Assembly: GCA_023441805.1 (NCBI GenBank) | Contig: JAEZNO010000002.1 | Location: 1-64,000 of the forward strand | Source: Bacteroidota bacterium | GTDB lineage: Bacteria; Bacteroidota; Bacteroidia; Bacteroidales; Lentimicrobiaceae | Length of the DNA stretch: 64,000 nucleotides | Reading direction: 5' to 3' | Part shown: piece by piece, positions 42,376 through 50,893 of the stretch | Numbering within the stretch: position 1 is the first letter of the stretch | Layout of the letters: each line of letters opens with the position of its first letter | Notes under the pieces: model-generated | The model's database searches: none | What the model was told of the DNA's origin: nothing | What the model saw: the letters and a program-made list of their open reading frames with translations, nothing else | Position numbers and translations under genes: made by a program

Positions 42376-43992
42376 ATGCAATCAGAACAAAAAATTACAA
42401 TGGATAAATTGCCCGAACAGAATACTACGACTGAACAACTGTTCCGCTCAATATGCAATCTTTGCTCAGTTGGTTGCACATTGAATCTGGCGCATAATTC
42501 AGGATCTGTGACAAAAACCACCGGTGCGTCAGGACTAATCAATAACAAAAGTGAATACTGCCTTTACCCAACAATAGGCTACAGCTTTTTAAAGGATTCA
42601 AATCGCATTACGGAGCCATTATTAAAAAAGGGAGAGAATTTCGAGCCTATCACTTGGGATGAAGCTCTTAATTTACTGCATAAAGAAATAGCTGAAGGTG
42701 TTCCGGCTGAAAAGGCATTCTTTGCAGGAGCAAGGCTAACAAATGAGGAGCAGTTCCTTATTATGAAATTATGCAGGGCTTGTGCAAAATCAAACAACAT
42801 TGGCAGTTTCCATTATCTGGGAAGAGGTACAGGTTATACAAAACTCTCAAGGGCAAATATTCCATTTGCTGAACTAGTCGAATCAAAGAAAATATTTCTC
42901 ATTGGTGCAAATGTTATCAAAGATAACCCCGTAGCAGGAGAGTTCATACTGCGAAACAGGAAGGATTATAACATACCGATATCAGTTATTAGTGACTCAG
43001 CTGAAGGATTGGCAGAAATTGCCAATGAAAAAATAATTGTACAATCTTATTTCCACTTTATACAGGCCGTCAATCATTTGATTGTAGCAAATGGAACTCA
43101 GAATAGTGAATACATAGCTAATCTGATCGATAATTTTGATGACTACAAAACATCATTGCTTTCAAAAGATTACAGCGAACTGGGAAAACTTGCAGGTGTG
43201 ACAAAAGAGGTAGTTGAAAAATTTGCTTCTGAGTACCAAAATGAGCCTAATGCAGTTATTGTTTTTTCTGAAAAAATACTGTCAGGTCATACCTGTGGCG
43301 AGATATTTAACCTTGCATTACTTACCGGAAAACATGGTAAAACAGGTGCCGGTCTCTTATTATTGAAAGAAAACAATAATTCACACGGCTTACATGATAT
43401 GGGGGCTATGTGGAATCTCGGTCCCGGAGCAGTTCCATGGGATGATCCATTTCAACGCAGTACAGTTCAATTCGTTTGGCGATCAGATGAGTTGCCTACC
43501 GATAAATTCAATGGACTGCACAAACTGAGAGAGTCAGGCTATGAGAAGCTTTTTATTTTTGGAGAAGATCCAATAGGATGCGCCATTGACCAACAGGAAA
43601 TGACTTCGCTTCTTTCAAAGAGTAAATTCATTATGGTGCAGGATTACTTTATGACCCCAACTGCTGAGTTAGCCAATCTGATTTTACCGGCTTCCTTACC
43701 TTATGAAACAGGTGGCACTTTCACAAACAGTCAGCGTGTAATCCAAAAGGTGGATAAGAGAGTAAAAAGCCCATTGTCAATGGATTCATGGAGACAACTT
43801 GAAGAATTATTAGCCAGGTGTGGATACGCTCGTTATGAGACTGTAGATGATGTCACTTTCGAAGTAGCATCCTTGCTGCCTAAATTCTGCACCTCGAGTA
43901 AGCTCTTGTTCAGAATCTATGCCGAAGATAATTTGAATCCTATGTTTAACTATGGCTGTGATTCAATGTTTAGGATAGCTAAAACAAATTAA
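42376..43992 (+). CDS. Orphan molybdopterin-oxidoreductase-like protein, possibly Mo-free
   Basis: A 538-residue protein of the formate dehydrogenase/NuoG superfamily; I choose ATG 42376 over a TTG at 42370. Cys27, Cys30, Cys34 and Cys62 (CNLCSVGC ... EYC) form a [4Fe-4S] site, and PITWDEALNLLHKEI, ARLTNEEQFLIMKLCRA and NLILPASLPYETGGTFTNSQ are typical. Where catalytic members have a Cys or Sec ligand after NNIDH, this reads SNNIGSFHYLGRG, without Cys. The C-terminal dinucleotide-binding domain also seems absent. No partner subunit, NADH or ferredoxin-binding gene is adjacent. It may be an electron-transfer or scaffold protein. Confidence 0.8.
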   Translation: MQSEQKITMDKLPEQNTTTEQLFRSICNLCSVGCTLNLAHNSGSVTKTTGASGLINNKSEYCLYPTIGYSFLKDSNRITEPLLKKGENFEPITWDEALNLLHKEIAEGVPAEKAFFAGARLTNEEQFLIMKLCRACAKSNNIGSFHYLGRGTGYTKLSRANIPFAELVESKKIFLIGANVIKDNPVAGEFILRNRKDYNIPISVISDSAEGLAEIANEKIIVQSYFHFIQAVNHLIVANGTQNSEYIANLIDNFDDYKTSLLSKDYSELGKLAGVTKEVVEKFASEYQNEPNAVIVFSEKILSGHTCGEIFNLALLTGKHGKTGAGLLLLKENNNSHGLHDMGAMWNLGPGAVPWDDPFQRSTVQFVWRSDELPTDKFNGLHKLRESGYEKLFIFGEDPIGCAIDQQEMTSLLSKSKFIMVQDYFMTPTAELANLILPASLPYETGGTFTNSQRVIQKVDKRVKSPLSMDSWRQLEELLARCGYARYETVDDVTFEVASLLPKFCTSSKLLFRIYAEDNLNPMFNYGCDSMFRIAKTN

Positions 43993-44051
43993 GAATAGGC
44001 TAAAGACAGAATAGGTATATTTACTAAGGCCTTTTCAGTTAAGAGTTTACG

Positions 44052-45074
44052 TTAAAGTTCAATAGTCTCAAGTATCTTCACTGCTTCACTAAGCATCTCA
44101 TCAGTGAAATCAAGATGAGTTACCAACCTTATTGTATATTTATCAAAATCAATACTATATAAACCCTTTTCCTCAAGCTTTTTGATCACTTGTATAGCTG
44201 TCAAAGGTTCCTTAACTGAGAAGAGAACGATGTTGGTTTGGCAATCATAAACATTATCAACCCAACCCAGGTGTGAAAGAGCATCTGATAGAATTCGGGC
44301 CTTGTGGTGATCCTCTTTTAGTCTTTCAATGTGATTATCAAGCGCATAAATTCCTGCCGCGGCCAAATAACCTGCCTGGCGCATCCCTCCTCCAAAAATC
44401 TTTCGAACACGACGAGCTCTGTTGATAAAATCAGTATCCCCGATAAGAACTGAACCTACAGGAGCCCCAAGACCTTTAGACAAACAAATTGAAATACTAT
44501 CGAAAATATTACCACAATCCAGAGTTGATTGTCCTGTTACGGCAAGTGCATTGAAGATTCGGGCACCATCAAGATGTAACTTAAGCCCGTTAGCCTTACA
44601 TATTCTTGAAATTTCCAACAATACATTATTATTATAAACAGCACCACCACCTTTATTCATTGTATTTTCAACTTCAACCATTACAGTTGGAGGCCTGTGA
44701 ATATCATCAGAGTTTATGTGATCAAGTACATCCTGTGGGGTAATGCATCCTCTGTCACCATCAAGCAAACAAACAGAGGCACCTGAGTTTTTCATGATAC
44801 CCCCTCCTTCATAATAGTACACATGAGAGAGTTTGTGTAGAATGATCTCATCTCCCGGACGGGTGTGTACATTAACAGCAATTTGGTTAGTCATTGTACC
44901 GGATGGGCAAAACAATCCAGCCTCTTTTCCAAACATCTTAGCGATTTTGTCTTCGAGTTTTTTTACAGTTGGGTCTTCACCAAAAACATCATCACCTACT
45001 TCAGCATTGAACATAGCTTCAAGCATACCTTTAGAAGGCCGGGTTATTGTATCACTTCTTAAATCAATGATCAT
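44052..45074 (-). CDS. Low-specificity threonine aldolase
   Basis: A 340-residue PLP fold-type I enzyme that cleaves L-threonine or L-allo-threonine to glycine and acetaldehyde. It starts MIIDLRSDTITRPSKGMLEA, a classic family opening, followed by VGDDVFGEDPTVKKLEDKIA, LHLDGARIFNALAVTGQS with the PLP-binding Asp, and SICLSKGLGAPVGSVLIGD with the Schiff-base Lys, then RKIFGGGMRQAGYLAAAGIYAL. Stereospecificity cannot be read off. A -7 element lies directly upstream. Confidence 0.95.
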   Translation of the reverse strand: MIIDLRSDTITRPSKGMLEAMFNAEVGDDVFGEDPTVKKLEDKIAKMFGKEAGLFCPSGTMTNQIAVNVHTRPGDEIILHKLSHVYYYEGGGIMKNSGASVCLLDGDRGCITPQDVLDHINSDDIHRPPTVMVEVENTMNKGGGAVYNNNVLLEISRICKANGLKLHLDGARIFNALAVTGQSTLDCGNIFDSISICLSKGLGAPVGSVLIGDTDFINRARRVRKIFGGGMRQAGYLAAAGIYALDNHIERLKEDHHKARILSDALSHLGWVDNVYDCQTNIVLFSVKEPLTAIQVIKKLEEKGLYSIDFDKYTIRLVTHLDFTDEMLSEAVKILETIEL

Positions 45075-45088
45075 GACAGTTTTTTTGG

Positions 45089-45096
45089 CAAAATTA
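45089..45096 (-). promoter_or_regulatory. -7 element for the threonine aldolase gene
   Basis: Reverse-strand TAATTTTG fits TAnnTTTG and lies 14 bp before the ATG. No -33 element was recognised. Confidence 0.4.
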
Positions 45097-45138
45097 TACT
45101 AATTAATAAAGGATTGCCATTAAATACTGAATGGAACT

Positions 45139-45522
45139 TTATTTAGCGAGGTATTCTTGTAAGCGCTTTTTGAACTTCCAGCAGGTCATCTGTCTGGTAT
45201 TCAATTCACGTGAAAGCTCATAAGTGGATATTTCAGGATCACAACAAATGCGATAGGCAAGCTGAAAAGCATCAGATATATTTATACGACAATGGTGAAA
45301 TAGAGTATGAGCAGTGGCCGACTCATCGGTTTTACACCGGGTACACCTCCTCGAATAAAGTGATTTACCCTCGCAATAATGAGTGTGACCACACTTTTTA
45401 CATACAAACCCATCTTTCCACTTATCATCCGCAATTGCCTTCAGACAATCTTCATCAGTCTTAAATTGGCTTTTAAATTCATCCAGGCTATGGAGATTCT
45501 TAAATGTGTTCTTCAAATTCAT
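45139..45522 (-). CDS. Stand-alone transposase-type zinc ribbon protein
   Basis: A 127-residue protein with a zinc ribbon of the IS1595-family transposase N-terminal type: FVCKKCGHTHYCEGKSLYSRRCTRCKTDES (CxxC, then CxxC 18 residues later), a following ATAHTLFHH, and a helical ELSRELNTRQMTCWKFKKRL that resembles the helix-turn-helix part. In full transposases a DDE catalytic domain follows. Here the gene stops, and only 64 bp separate it from the next gene on the left. No terminal inverted repeats were recognised. It could be a domesticated DNA-binding protein or a stump. The trx gene upstream is divergent. Confidence 0.8.
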   Translation of the reverse strand: MNLKNTFKNLHSLDEFKSQFKTDEDCLKAIADDKWKDGFVCKKCGHTHYCEGKSLYSRRCTRCKTDESATAHTLFHHCRINISDAFQLAYRICCDPEISTYELSRELNTRQMTCWKFKKRLQEYLAK

Positions 45523-45665
45523 GACTTGATGTATTCAACTATGCGCAATTTAAACTTTAATATTCCATTTTTGTTAAATCGCTGATTTTTAAGCTTAAAT
45601 CAATTTTATGCGCACAAAGTTAAAAAAAATAGGTGATAATTATGCGATTTAATAAATAATTGCAT

Positions 45666-45673
45666 TATTTTTG
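45666..45673 (+). promoter_or_regulatory. -7 element for the thioredoxin pair
   Basis: TATTTTTG fits TAnnTTTG and lies 34 bp before the ATG at 45708. I see no TTG or TTTG at the usual distance upstream. Confidence 0.4.
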
Positions 45674-45707
45674 CAATGAATAAGAAAAAACATAAGTTAC
45701 TCTACAC

Positions 45708-46196
45708 ATGAAACAAATTATTCTGTCATTCCTGCTTATAGTAGGTGTGAGCTTTTCAGCCTGTACTCAATCCGGAACCGGTAATAATACCCCTGCCTCA
45801 ACAGAAGCATCAAATGAAGGTAAAGTAATCCAGATGGATAAAGCAATGTTTCTGGAAAAGGTATTTAATTATGAAGCTAGTCCCGACAAATGGATATATC
45901 GTGGAGACAAGCCATGTATTATTGACTTTTATGCTGATTGGTGTGGACCATGTAAAAAAGTTGCTCCAATCATGTCGGCTCTTGCAGAACAATATAAAGA
46001 TCAGGTAGTTATATATAAAGTAAATACTGACCGCGAGAAAGAATTAGCCGGAGTATTCAATATAAGAAGTATACCTTCAATATTATACTGTCCGATTGAA
46101 GGTCAGCCAACTATGACAATGGGGGCTCAACCAAAGAGTGAATTTGAGAAAATGCTCAAGGAGCTTCTCCTTGATAAAACGGTTACTGCAAACTGA
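45708..46196 (+). CDS. Periplasmic thioredoxin-fold lipoprotein
   Basis: A 162-residue thioredoxin with a lipoprotein signal (MKQIILSFLLIVGVSFSAC, Cys19). A Ser/Thr/Asn-rich linker leads to the thioredoxin fold (about 50-155) with redox site FYADWCGPCKKVAP, cis-Pro segment NIRSIPSILYCP and a family-typical VNTDREKELAGVF. It should work as a lipid-anchored thiol-disulfide protein facing the periplasm. The next gene, 58 bp on, is a near paralogue with no signal peptide, so the pair may have arisen by duplication. Confidence 0.93.
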   Translation: MKQIILSFLLIVGVSFSACTQSGTGNNTPASTEASNEGKVIQMDKAMFLEKVFNYEASPDKWIYRGDKPCIIDFYADWCGPCKKVAPIMSALAEQYKDQVVIYKVNTDREKELAGVFNIRSIPSILYCPIEGQPTMTMGAQPKSEFEKMLKELLLDKTVTAN

Positions 46197-46254
46197 TTCA
46201 ACCACTCATTGAGCAGAAAGAAACTAATTAAGTAATCACATTGAAAGCAACATA

Positions 46255-46620
46255 ATGGAACATTTGACGACACAGACCTTTAAGGAAAAGGTCTTTGATT
46301 ATGAGAAAAATCAGGATTGGAAATTTGAAGGTAAACTACCTGCAATAATAGACTTTTATGCAGATTGGTGTGGTCCTTGCAAGATGGTAGCTCCAATCCT
46401 TGAAGAATTATCACAGGAATACAAGGGTAAAGTTGATTTTTATAAAGTAGATACTGAGGTTGAACAAGAACTCTCAGCTATATTTGGAATCAGAAGCATA
46501 CCCAGCATGTTATTTTGTCCGGCTGACGGGCAGCCACGTATGGCTGCAGGGGCATTACCCAAGTCAGCGCTGATTCAGGCAATTGATGATGTTCTTTTAC
46601 AACCTCAGTTGAAGAAATAA
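46255..46620 (+). CDS. Cytoplasmic thioredoxin paralogue
   Basis: A 121-residue thioredoxin with site FYADWCGPCKMVAP and cis-Pro segment GIRSIPSMLFCP. It lacks a signal peptide. It shares with its upstream neighbour an unusual N-terminal block (FKEKVFDYE, versus FLEKVFNYE there) and the middle IIDFYADWCGPCK. Both reading frames are on one transcript by spacing (58 bp), ended by the hairpin at 46642-46671. No thioredoxin reductase gene is near. Confidence 0.94.
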   Translation: MEHLTTQTFKEKVFDYEKNQDWKFEGKLPAIIDFYADWCGPCKMVAPILEELSQEYKGKVDFYKVDTEVEQELSAIFGIRSIPSMLFCPADGQPRMAAGALPKSALIQAIDDVLLQPQLKK

Positions 46621-46641
46621 CAAAAAAGTTACCGTGTATAG

Positions 46642-46671
46642 AGGCTGTCCCAAAAGGACGGCCTTTTTTTT
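46642..46671 (+). terminator. Terminator of the thioredoxin pair
   Basis: Stem AGGCTGTCC / GGACGGCCT (one G-T pair) with a CAAAA-containing loop, followed by eight Ts. The stem-loop is nearly the same as that at 130-163. Confidence 0.85.
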
Positions 46672-47079
46672 CTTTAAAAGCATCAAAAGTATAAAAGTAC
46701 ATTATGTGTTGACTAATCGTGATCCTTACTACTGGGTGATTTTTTGATGTTCCAAAAAGTTGGAGGGAAAACTATTTATTTAAGCAGAAAAGAAGTTTTT
46801 AAACAAGATTTTAAGGTACTATTTAATTATTGACTGCACATGAAGTCCACATGAAGTCCACATAAGTACACATTTTTGTACAGATATTCATTATTTAATG
46901 TACATTCTATATGCAATCTTTAATTTACAATTAAAACAATAAATGTTGACTTTTTTGAGATAGCATCTTTTTTTGTGATACAGATTTGGATTAATTAATT
47001 AACAACCTTTTAGAGTAATTTTGCACTCACAAAATCTATCTGATGAATGCATCTCATCACTTAATAGCTTACTATTACT
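46672..47079. other. Gene-free region holding the second dispersed repeat copy
   Basis: No supported gene. The inverted copy of the dispersed repeat fills 46816-46934, and a weaker extension towards 46975 resembles the hairpin next to copy 1. A possible -7 element TAATTTTG (47016-47023) before the WbqC gene has a TTTG 27 bp upstream, longer than usual. The rest is AT-rich without recognised signals. Confidence 0.6.
46816..46934 (-). repeat. Dispersed intergenic repeat, copy 2 (inverted)
   Basis: The reverse complement of this stretch matches 167-296 over nearly its full length with scattered changes. It starts TTAATTGTAAATTAAAGATT and ends at GTAC in both. It keeps three 11-bp repeats (TTATGTGGACT, TCATGTGGACT, TCATGTGCAGT). 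Beyond it, towards 46975, the sequence CTCAAAAAAGTC still resembles the loop side of the 130-163 hairpin, so the ancestral unit seems to include a terminator hairpin. Confidence 0.8.
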
Positions 47080-47733
47080 ATGGTATCCGAACTTTCTGAA
47101 GGTGTTGTACTTCCGCTTTCTTATTTTCCTTCAGTAGATCACTACTGTTATATTTCACAATCGAAAAACATACTCTTTGAAATTAACGAGACTTATCCGA
47201 AGCAAACCTGCCGTAACAGAACAACTATCCTGACGGCTAATGGCCAATTTCGGTTAACAATACCGGTTATAAAACAATACGGAAATAGGACAAAAACCTC
47301 AGAAATTTTAATCGACAATAAGACACCTTGGAATAAAATACATTGGAAGGCAATAAGTTCAGCATACAACAAGTCTCCCTTTTTTCTGTACTATAAAGAT
47401 GACCTTGCATGCGTAATTCTAAATCCCGGAGATTCTCTTATTGATTTCAACCTTAATTTGATTAATACGGTAAATAAGTTCCTAAAGATCACTCCATCAT
47501 ATGCATTCACTCAGGAGTACCATAAATGTTACGAGTACATGACAGACAAAAGGGAGTGCAATAAAAACAATTGTATAACCGATTTTGAGCATCGCCCATA
47601 TACTCAGGTTTTTAGTGACAGATTTGATTTTATACCGAATCTTAGTATACTGGATTTACTATTTAATGAAGGGCCTGCGGCGTCAAATTATCTGCAAAAA
47701 GCGACACTAAAATTATGCCGGCGAGGTTATTAA
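47080..47733 (+). CDS. WbqC-family protein
   Basis: A 217-residue protein of the WbqC family, known from O-antigen and capsule loci and other contexts; reaction not established. The N-terminal LPLSYFPSVDHYCYISQSKN, then ETYPKQTCRNRTTILTANGQ and LTIPVIKQYGNRTKTSEIL, is the family pattern, as is PWNKIHWKAISSAYNKSPFF. In several genomes it sits with lipid- or leader-peptidase genes, but here only the PgpH-like gene is near, converging with a 12-bp gap. No signal peptide was seen. Confidence 0.9.
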   Translation: MVSELSEGVVLPLSYFPSVDHYCYISQSKNILFEINETYPKQTCRNRTTILTANGQFRLTIPVIKQYGNRTKTSEILIDNKTPWNKIHWKAISSAYNKSPFFLYYKDDLACVILNPGDSLIDFNLNLINTVNKFLKITPSYAFTQEYHKCYEYMTDKRECNKNNCITDFEHRPYTQVFSDRFDFIPNLSILDLLFNEGPAASNYLQKATLKLCRRGY

Positions 47734-47745
47734 TACTTTGGGAAA

Positions 47746-49815
47746 TTACAGTGTTGGATATTCAATTCGAATATGATAAATAGCCATTAGTCTGTTCTTA
47801 AGAATTTTCTTAATGCGTGTGATATCCTGAAAAGTAAGATCAGAATTACTGAACTGTCCGTCCTTTACCTGTCCATCAATAATTTTATCCACCAATTCAG
47901 CAATTGATTCGGCTGAGGGTCTGAACATACTTCTTGAGGCAGCTTCTACAGAATCAGCCATCATCAGAATAGAGGTTTCTTTTGAAAATGGAACAGGGCC
48001 GGGATACTTAAAAGGCATCTCGCTAAATTCCTCTTCCGGAAATTCTATTTTCTTAAGATTATAGAAATACTCAGCTCTGCGAGTACCATGGTGAGTTCTG
48101 ATAAAATCAACTATCACATCCGGTAAATTATATTTTTTAGCAAGTTCAATGCCTTTGTAAACGTGGCCGATAATAATTCTTCCACTATCTTCATAACCCA
48201 GCTCATCATGAGGATTCATTGAAGATGTCTGGTTTTCGATGAAGTACATTGGCATATCCATTTTCCCAATATCGTGGTATAAAGCCCCTGCCCTTACCAG
48301 CAAAGTATTACCCCCAATGGCATACACTGCCTCTTCAGCAATATTAGCCACCTGGAGCGAGTGTTGAAATGTTCCGGGAGCATATTGTGATAATTTACGG
48401 AGCAATGGACTATTTGTGTCTGACAATTCCAATAAGGTAATATCAGTAACCAGACCGAACATCTTTTCGAAAATAAAGATCAGGGGATAGGAGAATAAGG
48501 TAATAAGTGCATTACCCAATAAAAGTATAAACGGGCGTGCTGAAATGTTCTCAAAACTTCCGTCCTGGATCAGAAGCATCCCGATGTAAATGGCTGAATA
48601 TGAAATGAAGATGGCCGCTGCCGTTACAAAGAACTGTGAACGCCGCCTGAGTTCAGCAACACTAATGATTGCAATTATCCCGGTAATTAGCTGCATGAAC
48701 ACAAACTCAAATGCATTTGGGACCATGAACCCGCTTAAAATCAAAGTAACTACGTGTACAAAATAGGCCAGTCGTGTGTCAAAAAACACTCTGATAATAA
48801 TAGGTACCAGACAGAATGGCAGTAAATATAATAATTGACTATTAGTACGGATTGTCCAACTGGCAACGCTCACCATCAGAAGGATGAGCAAAAGCATTAG
48901 TACAAGCTTCTTATTTTCGGCAAAGAGATCTTTACGAAAAGAAATCATGAAAAGTATGAAGGCAATCATTGTCAGGGAAATCAGAAGAGTCTGACCTCCA
49001 ATAATATTGACATACTTAAATGTTGACCCCAGTCGTGTTTCAAAATCTTTCCTCAGTGACTCAAGAATCTGGAAATTTTCGGCATTAACCACTTCTCCCC
49101 GTGATATAATTCTTTCACCTTTTTGAATCATTCCTCTGGTATCAGGGATCTCGGCTAATATTGCAGTCTTTGCTTTCCCAGTCGTTTCTTCATCATAAAG
49201 AATATTCTGCTTAAGTGCACCTATCAGGACATCATAAATCATCCCGGTATCCGAAAAGTCAGAATTATCCAACTTACTTCTGATAAATCGTTCAGCTGTT
49301 TGAATAGTAAAAAGCCTGGCTAATGGAACCTGGTCTGCAATATTTCCACTTATAACCCATATTCGATAATCACCGGGCTTATCATTTATTTCATTGATTA
49401 CATTGATAATACCTTTTGAAAACAGGGTATCAAGTATTGACAACATTAAATCAAGACCCTTAATTTTCTCATCAGGGGCGGACTCTTCATAAGTCTTCTG
49501 CCAAACATTATTAAAATCATTAACAGCTTTGTTTATCTGGGCATTAGTGATTGCATTATTTCGGATAAAGTGAGGTCTGAGTTGTTGAAGAGCCTGTTGT
49601 TGTTCATTTTTAAGTTCTTCAGCAGGTTTCAGGATTGCAAAGTCGAATTGTGCTATTAAATCCTCATGTTGCCATGGTTTCCCTTTTTGATACTCGTATT
49701 TAAATTTCCCTTCACGAGGGAAAACGAGTATCAATAAGGCAATTACCAGCACGAATAATGTAATCTTTTCCAGCAGATTATAGTTATTCCTGAGCCAAAT
49801 GAGGATTTTTTTCAT
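47746..49815 (-). CDS. PgpH-like 7TM-HD phosphodiesterase
   Basis: A 689-residue membrane protein. One transmembrane helix (residues 15-35), an extracytoplasmic 7TMR-HDED domain to about 270, seven or so helices (about 275-470) and a cytoplasmic HD domain. The HD motifs include GALYHDIGKMDMP, IIGHVYKGIELAKKY and FIRTHHGTRRAEYFY. In Firmicutes PgpH degrades cyclic di-AMP; Bacteroidota homologues are presumed to do the same. No diadenylate cyclase is in the window. A good -33/-7 promoter lies upstream. Confidence 0.93.
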   Translation of the reverse strand: MKKILIWLRNNYNLLEKITLFVLVIALLILVFPREGKFKYEYQKGKPWQHEDLIAQFDFAILKPAEELKNEQQQALQQLRPHFIRNNAITNAQINKAVNDFNNVWQKTYEESAPDEKIKGLDLMLSILDTLFSKGIINVINEINDKPGDYRIWVISGNIADQVPLARLFTIQTAERFIRSKLDNSDFSDTGMIYDVLIGALKQNILYDEETTGKAKTAILAEIPDTRGMIQKGERIISRGEVVNAENFQILESLRKDFETRLGSTFKYVNIIGGQTLLISLTMIAFILFMISFRKDLFAENKKLVLMLLLILLMVSVASWTIRTNSQLLYLLPFCLVPIIIRVFFDTRLAYFVHVVTLILSGFMVPNAFEFVFMQLITGIIAIISVAELRRRSQFFVTAAAIFISYSAIYIGMLLIQDGSFENISARPFILLLGNALITLFSYPLIFIFEKMFGLVTDITLLELSDTNSPLLRKLSQYAPGTFQHSLQVANIAEEAVYAIGGNTLLVRAGALYHDIGKMDMPMYFIENQTSSMNPHDELGYEDSGRIIIGHVYKGIELAKKYNLPDVIVDFIRTHHGTRRAEYFYNLKKIEFPEEEFSEMPFKYPGPVPFSKETSILMMADSVEAASRSMFRPSAESIAELVDKIIDGQVKDGQFSNSDLTFQDITRIKKILKNRLMAIYHIRIEYPTL

Positions 49816-49854
49816 AAGTAGAAACCGGATTTAAGTGTATAACACCTAAGAACA

Positions 49855-49887
49855 CAAAGATATTAAAATTCGAAAAGTTATTAACAA
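49855..49887 (-). promoter_or_regulatory. Promoter of the PgpH-like gene
   Basis: On the reverse strand TTG (49885-49887) and TATCTTTG (49855-49862) are 22 bp apart, matching the Bacteroidota promoter. The gene starts 39 bp further at 49815. Confidence 0.55.
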
Positions 49888-49906
49888 CCATCACTTTCAA
49901 TAGTCG

Positions 49907-49932
49907 TTTGTGCTATTTATTAAATATATTTG
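49907..49932 (+). promoter_or_regulatory. Promoter of the NlpC/P60 gene
   Basis: TTTG (49907-49910) and TATATTTG (49925-49932), with a spacer of only 14 bp. Its position implies that the TTG codon at 49930 is upstream of transcription and is not the start. Confidence 0.4.
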
Positions 49933-49953
49933 TCATTATCGAAAACATTTAGC

Positions 49954-50724
49954 GTGTCGACCGGAAGGTGCTATCTCTCAATGATTCCTGTAAGGCTGGA
50001 GCCATCAGGAAAATCAACAATGATCAACCAATTATTATTTGGTGATCAGGTAACAGTTTTAGAAGAAATCCCAAACTGGGTGAAAATATCTTCTATTCAT
50101 GACAATTATGAAGGATGGTGCGAAACTGACCAACTTAATTTCACTCAACAAGAAGCTGAAATTACTGAAATAAAATTAGTAGACGATATTACTGCCACTT
50201 TCTCTTCCAAAAACAGTCAATTAATAATACCATTTTCGAGCACCATTCCATTAAGTAACGGAACTTTAAATATTAATAATGAGCTTTATAAACTGACAAC
50301 CGGAAAACTAACTGATGTAAAGGAGCTTACCGGGGAAAACATAGTTAGTTTTGCTTCATTCTTAATCAATTCACCATATTTGTGGGGAGGACGTTCTCCC
50401 TTTGGCATAGACTGTTCCGGACTGAACCAGATAGTATTTAAGATGGTCGGTTATCCATTACCTCGCGATGCATGGCAGCAAGCTGAACATAAAGGTGAAT
50501 TCATTGATCTTATCGATCAGGCGAAATCCGGAGATGTAGCATTTTTTGATAATGAAGAAGGGAGGATAATTCACACAGGAATTCTTACCGGCGATGGCTA
50601 TATCATCCATGCTAATGGAAGAGTTAGAATTGACCATGTTGACCATTATGGCATATTTAACCAGGAAAAACGAAGTTATTCACATAAATTGAGGTTTATC
50701 AAAAGATTCGGCACTATTAATTAA
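49954..50724 (+). CDS. NlpC/P60 cell-wall hydrolase with SH3-like domain
   Basis: A cysteine peptidase expected to cut peptide crosslinks of peptidoglycan. The start is uncertain: I favour GTG 49954 (256 residues, STGRCYLSMIPVRLEPSGKS), because homologous N-termini begin a few residues before SxxPVR, and TTG 49930 overlaps a promoter element; ATG 49981 would trim the domain. An SH3-like domain (to about 70) is followed by a second one, then NlpC/P60 with Cys in PFGIDCSGLNQIVF and His in RIIHTGILTGDGYIIHANG. No signal peptide is visible, so export may differ from standard or the enzyme may act internally. Confidence 0.88.
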   Translation: MSTGRCYLSMIPVRLEPSGKSTMINQLLFGDQVTVLEEIPNWVKISSIHDNYEGWCETDQLNFTQQEAEITEIKLVDDITATFSSKNSQLIIPFSSTIPLSNGTLNINNELYKLTTGKLTDVKELTGENIVSFASFLINSPYLWGGRSPFGIDCSGLNQIVFKMVGYPLPRDAWQQAEHKGEFIDLIDQAKSGDVAFFDNEEGRIIHTGILTGDGYIIHANGRVRIDHVDHYGIFNQEKRSYSHKLRFIKRFGTIN

Positions 50725-50756
50725 TTGTTAAAAATGGTAATTTCAATTTAATCAGC

Positions 50757-50787
50757 TTTGTAGGTATCAATGACATTTGTAAATTTG
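50757..50787 (+). promoter_or_regulatory. Promoter of the TonB-dependent receptor gene
   Basis: TTTG (50757-50760), 19 bp, then TAAATTTG (50780-50787): an excellent match to the -33/-7 consensus. The likely transcript has an untranslated leader of about 100 nt before ATG 50894. Confidence 0.7.
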
Positions 50788-50893
50788 CACCCCGAAAAAA
50801 CGTTATAAATCAGATCATTGATTTGGCTTATAGTACACATGAATTCAAATCAGACTATTGAATATTTACACACAACCAATTAATCCTAATCAC

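Noticed and set aside
42376..43992. Formate dehydrogenase catalytic subunit
   Set aside because: The Cys/Sec ligand position and C-terminal domain are absent, so catalysis of that reaction is not supported.
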